The position numbers were made by a program, and so were the translations under genes. A stretch of 64,000 nt of DNA from Frateuria_A sp049727805 (GTDB taxonomy: Bacteria; Pseudomonadota; Gammaproteobacteria; Xanthomonadales; Rhodanobacteraceae), in contig NZ_JBCNYA010000008.1 of the NCBI RefSeq assembly GCF_049727805.1, positions 1-64,000 of the forward strand, in the 5' to 3' direction. This document shows, in pieces, positions 55,858 to 64,000 of this stretch. Below the pieces are notes generated by a model. It searched no databases, was not told the DNA's origin, and worked only from the letters and a program-made list of their open reading frames with translations. Position 1 is the stretch's first letter; each line of letters starts with the position of its first letter.

Positions 55858-56810
55858 ACGCTCCTGCCAAAATCACCGATCCCGCCCAGTTCGGCCGCGT
55901 GGCCGTGGTGATGGGTGGCAGCTCGGCCGAGCGCGAGGTATCGCTCGACTCCGGCCGCAACGTGCTGGCCGCGCTGAAGAGCCGCGGCGTCGACGCGCAC
56001 GCGATCGACGGCATTCCGGCGCTGCTCGACGCTCTGCGCGCCGGCCACTTCGCGCGCGTGTTCAACATCCTGCACGGCCAGCACGGCGGCGGCGAGGACG
56101 GCGTGCTGCAGGGCGCACTGGAGTCGCTCAACGTGCCCTATACCGGCTCGGGCGTGCTCGGTTCGGCGCTGTCGATGGACAAGGTGCGCTCCAAGCGCGT
56201 GTGGCAGTCGCTCGGCCTGCCGACGCCGAAGTTCGTTGCATTGCCGCGGGGTGCCGACGCGCAGGCCGTGCACGCGGCGGCGAAACAGGTCGGTTTCCCG
56301 CTGATCGTCAAGCCGGCCTGCGAAGGTTCCAGCGTGGGCGTCACCCGCGTGTTCGAGGAGAGCCAGCTCGACAGCGCCGTCCAGCTCGCCGCCCGCTACC
56401 CGGGCGACCTGCTGATGGAGACCCTGATCGAAGGCGACGAGATGACCGTCGGCGTGCTCGGCCGCCAGGTGCTGCCCTCGATCCACATCGTGCCCAAGGG
56501 CGCGTTCTACGACTACAACGCCAAGTACGTCGCCGAGGACACGCAGTACCTGTGCCCGGGCCTCGAGGGCGCGGCCGAGGAGGAGCTGCGCGTGCTGGCC
56601 CTCACCGCCTTCGACGCGCTCGGCTGCCACGGCTGGGGCCGTGTCGACGTGATGCGCGACCGCCAGGGCCGCAACTACCTGCTCGAAGTGAACACCGCGC
56701 CGGGCATGACCTCGCACTCGCTGGTGCCCAAGGCGGCCAAGGCCGCCGGCATCGGTTACGAGGACGTCTGCTGGCGCGTGCTGGAAACCAGCTTCCGGGA
56801 GGGCCTGTGA
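55854..56810 (+). CDS. ddl: D-alanine:D-alanine ligase
   Basis: A 318-residue ATP-grasp ligase making D-Ala-D-Ala for MurF. Signatures are VVMGGSSAEREVSLDSG, HGQHGGGEDGVLQGALE, LPLIVKPACEGSSVGVT-type segment (PLIVKPACEGSSVGVTRV), and the end GWGRVDVMRDRQGRNYLLEV with NTAPGMTSHSLVPKAA. The start is a GTG in a GTGA overlap with the murC stop. Dcw-linked copies are usually named ddlB; a second copy elsewhere cannot be judged from the window. Confidence 0.96.
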
Positions 56811-57538
56811 GGGGAGCCATCCGCCTCGTTGCCTGGTGCCTGGCCATCGCACTGGTCGCGTTGCCGGTGGTCGGCGTGCTGCGCGGCTGGTTCGCCGCCG
56901 ACCGCTGGCCGGTGACGCAGCTGACCGTGCAGGCCGAGTTCAAGCATGTGAGCGCCGGGGAGATCCGCGCCGCCGTACTGCCCAGGCTCGGCCACGGCTT
57001 CTTCGCGCTGGACCTGGACGCCGTGCAGCAGGCCGTGGCCGCGCTGCCGTGGGTGGAGTCGGTGGAGGCGCGCAAGCGCTGGCCGGATACGTTGATCCTG
57101 CGCATCTACGAGCGCCAGCCGTTCGCGCGCTGGAACGGCACCCGCCTGATCAGCCGCCAGGGCGTGCTGTTCGACGGCGGCAAGGACGCCGCCACCGCGC
57201 CGCTGCCCGATCTGCACGGCCCCGATGCGCAGATGCCCGAGGTGATCGCGTTCTATGCCGATGCGCTCAAGGCGGTGGCCGGCACGCCGCTCAAGGTTTC
57301 CGGCGTGGCGCTGTCCGAACGCGGCAGCTGGAGCCTGGCCACCGCGACGGGCGCGCAGATCGTGCTGGGCGACCGCGCCCAGGCCGGCAAGCGCCTGCGC
57401 CGCTTCCTCGACGTCTACCCGCAGGTGATGGCCGGCCATGAGGCCGCCTTCGCCTACGCCGACCTTCGCTACACCAACGGATTCGCCGTGCGCTGGCCCG
57501 ACGCCGCCGCACCTGCCGCGGGGGTGCCCCGCACATGA
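56807..57538 (+). CDS. ftsQ: Cell division protein FtsQ
   Basis: A 243-residue bitopic protein: one membrane helix near residues 7-28 (LVAWCLAIALVALPVVGVLR), a POTRA domain (WPVTQLTVQAEFKHVSAGEI, FALDLDAVQQAVAALPWVES, KRWPDTLILRIYERQPFARW) and a beta domain. It belongs to the FtsQLB complex. The start is a GTG in a GTGA overlap with ddl. Its cytoplasmic tail is unusually short (about six residues). The gene is followed by a five-codon open frame leading into ftsA. Confidence 0.95.
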   Translation: MRGAIRLVAWCLAIALVALPVVGVLRGWFAADRWPVTQLTVQAEFKHVSAGEIRAAVLPRLGHGFFALDLDAVQQAVAALPWVESVEARKRWPDTLILRIYERQPFARWNGTRLISRQGVLFDGGKDAATAPLPDLHGPDAQMPEVIAFYADALKAVAGTPLKVSGVALSERGSWSLATATGAQIVLGDRAQAGKRLRRFLDVYPQVMAGHEAAFAYADLRYTNGFAVRWPDAAAPAAGVPRT

Positions 57539-57552
57539 GCCTGACCCTATGA
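57535..57552 (+). other. Five-codon bridging ORF between ftsQ and ftsA
   Basis: ATGAGCCTGACCCTATGA encodes MSLTL and overlaps the ftsQ stop by ATGA and the ftsA start by another ATGA. ftsA has no good ribosome site of its own, so this short frame may pass ribosomes from ftsQ to ftsA. Translation is not proven. Confidence 0.35.
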
Positions 57553-58781
57553 AGACGCGCAACGACAAGCAGCTGGTCGTCGGCCTGGACATCGGCACCA
57601 ACAAGGTGACCGCGATCGTGGGCGAGTACGAGCCGGGCGAACCGATCGAGGTGATCGGTATCGGCTCGCACGTCTCCCGCGGCATGAAGCGCGGCTCGGT
57701 GGTCGACATCGAGTCGACCGTGCACTCGATCCAGCGCGCGGTGGAAGAGGCCGAGCTGATGGCCGGCTGCGACATCCGCTCGGTGTTCGCCTCGATCTCC
57801 GGCAGCCACCTGGAGACCAAGAACTCGCACGGCACCGCGGCGATCCGCGATCGCGAGGTCACCCCCGGCGACCTGGAACAGGTGCTCGAGGCAGCCAGCG
57901 CGGTGGCGATCCCGGCCGACCGCAAGGTTCTATATAAGGAGTCGCAGGAGTACCGCATCGACGGCCAGGACGGTATCCGTTCGCCGGTCGGCATGAGCGG
58001 CGTGCGCCTGGAAGCCTCAGTGCACCTGGTCACCGGCGCGGCCGCCGCGGTGCAGAACATCTCCAAGTGCATCCAGCGCTGCGGCTTGTCGGTGGACGAG
58101 CTGGTGCCCTCGGCGGTGGCCAGTGCCAAGGCGGTGCTGACCGACGACGAGCGCGAACTGGGCGTATGCCTGGTCGACATCGGCGCCGGCACCACCGACA
58201 TCGCCATCTATACGCAGGGCTCGATCCGCTACACCAAGTCGCTGCCGGTCGGCGGCGACCAGGTCACCAACGACATCGCCTACGGCGTGCACACGCCGAC
58301 CGCGCATGCCGAGGAGATCAAGATCAAGTACGCCTGCGCGCTGGCGCAACTGGCCCATGCCGAGGAAACCATCCAGGTGCCCAGCGTGGGCGACCGCCCG
58401 CCGCGCCGGCTGGCCCGCCAGTCGCTCGCGCAGAGCGTGCAGGCGCGCTACGAGGAAATCTTCGAAATGGTGCAGGACGAGCTGCGCCGCTCCGGCTACG
58501 ACAGCCTGGTCGCCGCCGGTGTGGTGCTGACCGGCGGCGCCTCCCGCATGGAAGGCGCGCTCGAGCTGGCCGAGGAGATCTTCCACAAGATGGTGCGCAT
58601 CGGCGTGCCGCAGCACGTCACCGGCCTGGGCGACGTGATCGCCAATCCGCTGCATTCGACCGGCGTGGGCCTGCTGCTGCACGGCGCGCGCTCGGGTGGC
58701 GCGCGCATCAGCCATCCGGTCGGCGGCAGCGTCGGCGGGCTGGTCGACAAGGTGCGCGGCTGGATCACCCGGAATTTTTAG
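57549..58781 (+). CDS. ftsA: Cell division protein FtsA
   Basis: A 410-residue actin-fold ATPase that tethers FtsZ to the membrane. Signatures are LVVGLDIGTNKVTAIVGEY (phosphate 1), SVFASISGSHLETKNSHG in the 1C domain, GVCLVDIGAGTTDIAIYTQG (phosphate 2) and VVLTGGASRMEGALELAEE (adenosine). The C-terminal amphipathic membrane anchor is GLVDKVRGWITRNF. The start ATG at 57549 is followed by MKTRNDKQLVVG; there is no clear ribosome site and translation may be coupled to ftsQ. Confidence 0.97.
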   Translation: MKTRNDKQLVVGLDIGTNKVTAIVGEYEPGEPIEVIGIGSHVSRGMKRGSVVDIESTVHSIQRAVEEAELMAGCDIRSVFASISGSHLETKNSHGTAAIRDREVTPGDLEQVLEAASAVAIPADRKVLYKESQEYRIDGQDGIRSPVGMSGVRLEASVHLVTGAAAAVQNISKCIQRCGLSVDELVPSAVASAKAVLTDDERELGVCLVDIGAGTTDIAIYTQGSIRYTKSLPVGGDQVTNDIAYGVHTPTAHAEEIKIKYACALAQLAHAEETIQVPSVGDRPPRRLARQSLAQSVQARYEEIFEMVQDELRRSGYDSLVAAGVVLTGGASRMEGALELAEEIFHKMVRIGVPQHVTGLGDVIANPLHSTGVGLLLHGARSGGARISHPVGGSVGGLVDKVRGWITRNF

Positions 58782-58893
58782 GCGGTGGCGCGGAGCGCCA
58801 TCGCGGGCGAATGGAGGTTCGCCCACCACCGCAGGCCGGTAGGACGCCGGACCCGCGGTTACAACGACAACGAAGCTCTACGGAGGACGGGAA

Positions 58894-60072
<1,179 letters not shown>

Positions 60073-60481
60073 GCGGCACTCACCGGAGACCTTGCGAAAA
60101 TTGAACGAAACACCAGATCGACAGGTCAGTGCATGACGTTGCCCGACAGGCGTCGACCGCCTGTGTGGTTTCCGTGACTGCCGAGACGGTGATTGGAAAG
60201 TGAAGACAGCGCGCCGAGGACCGGCGCGCGCGCCGGCCGGCAGGGAGCCGCCGGCCTGTCCGCCCCCTTGCGCCGGATACCCGTCCTCCCGGCGCAGGGG
60301 GCGTGTCGCGGTAACTAGTTGAGGCGACGGGCTTTTGATCCTGTCTCGTGACCGGGATCACGGATGAAGGAATCCTAAAGAGGCGACCAGACTGTACGGT
60401 ACGGTTTGCTATTGCGGCAGGTTAAGACTGTGTTAGCATCCGTCCCCTGATTGGCTGCTGCCCACACTGGTACCTATAAAA
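60073..60481. other. 409-nt intergenic region with tandem GC-rich stem-loops
   Basis: Contains a perfect 16-bp palindrome CCGGCGCGCGCGCCGG (60221-60236), a second stem GGCCGGC/GCCGGCC (60235-60256) and a long stem-loop with CGCCCCCTTGCGCCGG (60261-60276) facing CCGGCGCAGGGGGCG (60289-60303). No T-run follows. The 3' half, about 60360-60481, is richer in A and T and presumably holds the lpxC promoter. No gene is supported in it. Confidence 0.6.
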
Positions 60482-61396
60482 ATGATCAAGCAGCGTACGC
60501 TCAAGAACATCATCCGTGCGACCGGCGTCGGCCTGCACACCGGCGACAAGGTCTACATGACCTTGCGTCCCGCCGCGCCGAACACGGGCATCGTGTTCCG
60601 CCGTACGGACCTCAATCCGCCGGTCGACATCCATGCGCGCCCCGATTGCGTGGGCGACACCCGTTTGTCCACCACCCTGGTCAAGGGCGACGTGCGCGTC
60701 TCCACCGTCGAGCATCTGCTCTCGGCGATGGCCGGCCTGGGGATCGACAACGCGATCGTCGAGCTGTCCGCGCCGGAAGTGCCGATCATGGACGGCAGCG
60801 CCGGTCCCTTCGTGTTCCTGCTGCAGTCGGCCGGCATCGAGGAGCAGAACGCCGCCAAGCGCTTCATCCGCATCAAGAAGCCGGTGAAGGTGCAGGAAGG
60901 CGACAAGTGGGCCAGCTTCGAGCCGTTCGAAGGCTTCAAGGTCGGCTTTTCGATCGAGTTCAACCACCCGATCATCTCCAAGCGCACCTCGCGCGCCGAG
61001 ATCGACTTCTCCACGACCTCGTTCGTCAAGGAAGTCAGCCGCGCGCGTACCTTCGGCTTCATGCGCGACATCGAGATGCTGCGCGAACACAACCTGGCGC
61101 TCGGCGGTTCGATGGACAACGCCGTGGTGCTGGACGACTACCGCGTGCTGAACGAGGACGGCCTCCGCTACGAGGACGAGTTCGTCAAGCACAAGATCCT
61201 GGACGCCATCGGCGACCTGTACCTGCTCGGCCACAGCCTGATCGGCGCCTACCACGCGCACAAGTCCGGCCACGAGCTCAACAACAAGCTGCTGCGCACG
61301 CTGATCGCCGATCCCGCCGCCTGGGAAGAGGTGGTCTACAAGGACGATCCGGCCGTTTCGCCGATCTCCTACGCGCACCCGGCCCAGGCGATCTGA
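60482..61396 (+). CDS. lpxC: UDP-3-O-acyl-N-acetylglucosamine deacetylase
   Basis: A 304-residue zinc amidase for the committed step of lipid A synthesis. The zinc ligands are H78 (STVEHLLSAMAGLGIDN), H237 and D241 (VKHKILDAIGDLYLLG); the catalytic H264 is in HKSGHELNNKLL, and PEVPIMDGSAGPFVF carries the substrate loop. It starts MIKQRTLKNIIRATGVGLHT, as in other gammaproteobacteria. The gene stands alone between the 409-nt ftsZ gap and a terminator, so it probably has its own promoter. LpxC amounts are usually controlled by proteolysis; the C-terminal end YAHPAQAI is a hydrophobic tail of the kind recognised by FtsH. Confidence 0.97.
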   Translation: MIKQRTLKNIIRATGVGLHTGDKVYMTLRPAAPNTGIVFRRTDLNPPVDIHARPDCVGDTRLSTTLVKGDVRVSTVEHLLSAMAGLGIDNAIVELSAPEVPIMDGSAGPFVFLLQSAGIEEQNAAKRFIRIKKPVKVQEGDKWASFEPFEGFKVGFSIEFNHPIISKRTSRAEIDFSTTSFVKEVSRARTFGFMRDIEMLREHNLALGGSMDNAVVLDDYRVLNEDGLRYEDEFVKHKILDAIGDLYLLGHSLIGAYHAHKSGHELNNKLLRTLIADPAAWEEVVYKDDPAVSPISYAHPAQAI

Positions 61397-61417
61397 TTCC
61401 GCCGGGGCCGTTCTCGC

Positions 61418-61455
61418 GAAGGCCGCCCCGCAAGAGGCGGCCTTCGTCGTTTCTG
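61418..61455 (+). terminator. Intrinsic terminator behind lpxC
   Basis: Stem GAAGGCCGCC (61418-61427) and GGCGGCCTTC (61436-61445) with an 8-nt loop, then GTCGTTTCT. It ends lpxC transcription; the T-run is short. A second small stem (TGCCGCC/GGCGGCA at 61546-61563) follows nearer to the convergent dciA gene. Confidence 0.8.
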
Positions 61456-61618
61456 TGACGCACGCCGCCCGCCGAACACGCCCAGCTTCACGCTACGGCC
61501 ACGTCCCGGGGTGTACCTGCCCTCCCACCGTGCTATAAACCTTCTGCCGCCACGGGGCGGCAAGGGGGAAGTCGGTGCCCGCCGGGCACTCCGCGAAGGC
61601 ACGGCGCCCCGCGCCAGT

Positions 61619-62098
61619 TCAGTCCTTGGCGACCGGGAATCCAGCAGTTTCGGCGATGGACGCCAGCTCGAGGAACAGACCTTTCAGTTCCGGGTCTGTG
61701 ATTGATGCTGCGGCGGCTTTGAGATGAATGGCTGCGGCAGGCGAAAGCGGTTTTGACCGATCCGGTTCTGTTGCGGCCGGTCGGAGGGGGGCCACTTTCA
61801 CGGTGACCGAACTGGCGCTCGTGCCGATGGCACGCGCGGTGGCGAGTATCTGCGTCTGCATCAGGCGCAGGCGAGCTGCCCAGGCCGGTGAGGACGCCAG
61901 GAAGACGAGGCGGCCGTTGCGCAGGTGGGCGAATCTCACCTGCTCGCGCAAGGGCGTCGGCAACGTCTGGCGCAGGGCACGATCCAACGCATCCAGCTCA
62001 CCGGCCTTCTTGGCCAGCGAGGCGAACGAACCGCATTCGGCCAGCGGCTTGGGGCCACGGTCGGGGCGGCGGGAAGCGGGGGCATCGGCGCGCTGCAT
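61619..62098 (-). CDS. dciA: DciA-like protein (DUF721), probable DnaB helicase loader
   Basis: A 159-residue protein with one DUF721 domain: LDRALRQTLPTPLREQVRFA, HLRNGRLVFLASSPAWAARL and RLMQTQILATARAIG. DciA is the ancestral helicase loader in bacteria that lack DnaC/DnaI, and in gammaproteobacteria its gene commonly lies between lpxC and secA, as here, although in opposite orientation to them. The start is taken as the ATG at 62098. An upstream TTG at 62128 would add ten residues and overlap the divergent M23 gene's start, so it is less likely. The C-terminal 60 or so residues are low in conservation. Confidence 0.85.
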   Translation of the reverse strand: MQRADAPASRRPDRGPKPLAECGSFASLAKKAGELDALDRALRQTLPTPLREQVRFAHLRNGRLVFLASSPAWAARLRLMQTQILATARAIGTSASSVTVKVAPLRPAATEPDRSKPLSPAAAIHLKAAAASITDPELKGLFLELASIAETAGFPVAKD

Positions 62099-62127
62099 GG
62101 TGCCGTCATCTGAAGTGAAAAAAAGCA

Positions 62128-63057
62128 ATGCAGATCATACTCGTATCCCGCTCCAGGAAAGTGCCCAAGACCTTCGATCTGCGCCAGCATCGGTTGCGCT
62201 GGCGGCTGGCGGGCCTGGCCGTGGCGGCGGTGGTCGGGTGTGGCGTACTGGGCGCCGCGGTGGCGCTGACCGTGTCCAGTCCGCGCGATCGTGCACTGGC
62301 CGAAATACGCCAGCTCAAGCAGCAGATCCACCAGCAGGACGCCCAGCTGGCGGGCGTGCGCAAGGACTCGCAGCGCGAACTCGATGCGCTGGCGATCAAG
62401 CTTGGCCAGCTCGAGGCGCAGTCCACCCGCCTCAACGCGCTCGGCGAGCGGCTCACCGAGGTCGGCAAGCTGGATCCGGACGAGTTCAACTTCGACCAGC
62501 CTCCCGCGGTCGGCGGCCTGGAAGACACCACCGGCAGTGCCTATGCCCTGCCGCCCACGCTGGACAAGAGCATCGACCAGCTCGCCGGCCAGTTCGACGT
62601 CCAGCAGGCGCAGCTGTCCGCGCTGCAGAGCCTGCTGCTGGATGCCAAGATCGATTCCAACCTGAAGCCCACCGGCATGCCGGCCTCGGGCTATATCTCC
62701 TCCTATTTCGGCGTGCGTCCCGATCCGTTCGACGGTCACAGCGCCCGCCACACCGGCCTGGACATCGCGGTGCCGTTCGGCGCCTCGGTCCATGCCGTCG
62801 CCGAGGGCATGGTGACCTACGTCGGCCAGCGCAGCGGTTACGGCAAGGTGGTCGAGATCGACCACGGCAACGGCTACATGACCCGCTACGCGCACAACAG
62901 CAAGCTGCTGGTGCGCCCGGGCCAGCGCGTGCACGTGGGTGAGGTGATCTCGCAGGCCGGCTCCACCGGCCGCTCGACCGGCCCGCACGTGCATTTCGAG
63001 GTCTGGTACAAGGGCCGCGTGGTCAATCCGCTGGCCTACGTGAAGAGCCACCGCTAA
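62128..63057 (+). CDS. M23 family peptidase, membrane-anchored
   Basis: A 309-residue protein with one N-terminal membrane helix (LAGLAVAAVVGCGVLGAAVALT, after a basic cytoplasmic tail), a periplasmic coiled coil (about residues 57-113) and a LytM/M23 domain. Zinc motifs are HTGLDIA (HxxxD) and HVHFE (HxH), and the domain opens with SGYISSYFGVRPDPFDGH. These enzymes cut peptidoglycan peptide bridges, or, if degenerate, activate amidases; here the motifs look intact. The location next to secA and dciA is a conserved order. It diverges from dciA with only 29 nt between starts, so their promoters must overlap each other. Confidence 0.9.
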   Translation: MQIILVSRSRKVPKTFDLRQHRLRWRLAGLAVAAVVGCGVLGAAVALTVSSPRDRALAEIRQLKQQIHQQDAQLAGVRKDSQRELDALAIKLGQLEAQSTRLNALGERLTEVGKLDPDEFNFDQPPAVGGLEDTTGSAYALPPTLDKSIDQLAGQFDVQQAQLSALQSLLLDAKIDSNLKPTGMPASGYISSYFGVRPDPFDGHSARHTGLDIAVPFGASVHAVAEGMVTYVGQRSGYGKVVEIDHGNGYMTRYAHNSKLLVRPGQRVHVGEVISQAGSTGRSTGPHVHFEVWYKGRVVNPLAYVKSHR

Positions 63058-63257
63058 GGCCTCCGCCCGATTCCCGCGGGCAGCACGACCCTCATTTCCC
63101 CATCTCTCTCCCCGGCAGGCCCGGGGAAGAGCGTGCCGCTGCCCTCTTGAATCCCCCGTCTTCCGCCGCCATCCCGGCCGACTGGAGCGGCTGTAGTAAC
63201 ATGTCTCCTTTCGCCCGTGGCCGCCGCGGGCCTTGAGCCTTCACTGACGGAAGATCG

Positions 63258-64000
<743 letters not shown>

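Noticed and set aside
63058..63257. secM-like arrest peptide upstream of secA
   Set aside because: No ORF with a signal peptide and an arrest motif can be read in the 200-nt gap; secM is restricted to enterobacteria-like groups.

Overview
The window is high-GC, gene-dense proteobacterial chromosome with little intergenic space. It most resembles Xanthomonadales, probably Rhodanobacteraceae (the Dyella / Luteibacter / Rhodanobacter / Frateuria group). The evidence is the order lpoA-yraN / rsmI-rnpB-mraZ, a division and cell wall (dcw) cluster with no murD between mraY and ftsW, and an lpxC-dciA-M23 peptidase-secA tail. The genus is inferred, not shown. I see no phage, transposase, CRISPR array, tRNA or rRNA gene.

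Layout. (1) 1-8532: three tandem MacB/FtsX-type ABC permeases (the first cut by the window edge), then an NtrC-class response regulator and its histidine kinase. (2) 8582-16990, minus strand: an eight-gene operon encoding a DUF1080 hydrolase, three TIM-barrel sugar isomerase-like proteins, a GMC flavoprotein with its gluconate-dehydrogenase-type small subunit, an MFS transporter and a Gfo/Idh/MocA dehydrogenase. A LacI regulator is divergent from it (17356-18414), and two near-palindromic operator candidates lie between them. This looks like periplasmic 3-keto-glycoside catabolism. (3) 18482-28083: uup, a GT4 glycosyltransferase coupled to a glycogen-debranching-like enzyme, a large membrane Ser/Thr kinase with a TPR-like sensor, and a D,D-carboxypeptidase. 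(4) 28104-32964: metK, dusB (without fis beside it) and an overlapping three-gene phospholipid cassette (acyltransferase, CDP-alcohol transferase, CdsA). (5) 33025-36314: a TonB-dependent receptor and a PepSY membrane protein behind a good Fur box. (6) 36349-43820: an MFS transporter, a LysE exporter, a uracil-DNA-glycosylase-like protein, an FAD-linked oxidase, yraN, lpoA and rsmI. (7) 43909-44270: rnpB, the RNase P RNA. (8) 44611-60072: the dcw cluster mraZ-rsmH-ftsL-ftsI-murE-murF-mraY-ftsW-murG-murC-ddl-ftsQ-ftsA-ftsZ, then lpxC, dciA, an M23 peptidase and the 5' part of secA.

How the genes work together. The dcw genes make the lipid II precursor and the divisome. Most junctions are 4-nt ATGA/GTGA overlaps, and the cluster starts from a promoter overlapped by four 10-bp-spaced MraZ boxes. 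The absence of murD implies that D-Glu enters the stem peptide by another route, the MurD2/MurL route known in Xanthomonas. In the sugar operon, a Tat-exported small subunit could carry the flavoprotein to the periplasm, DUF1080 would cleave the 3-keto product, and the MFS carrier and cytosolic isomerases and dehydrogenase would finish the job.

An inverted-repeat family with a CCCTCTCCC...GGGAGAGGG core recurs in non-coding gaps (about 5.6, 18.4 and 29.6 kb), twice as facing pairs. All product calls rest on reading motifs and gene order; no database search was run.
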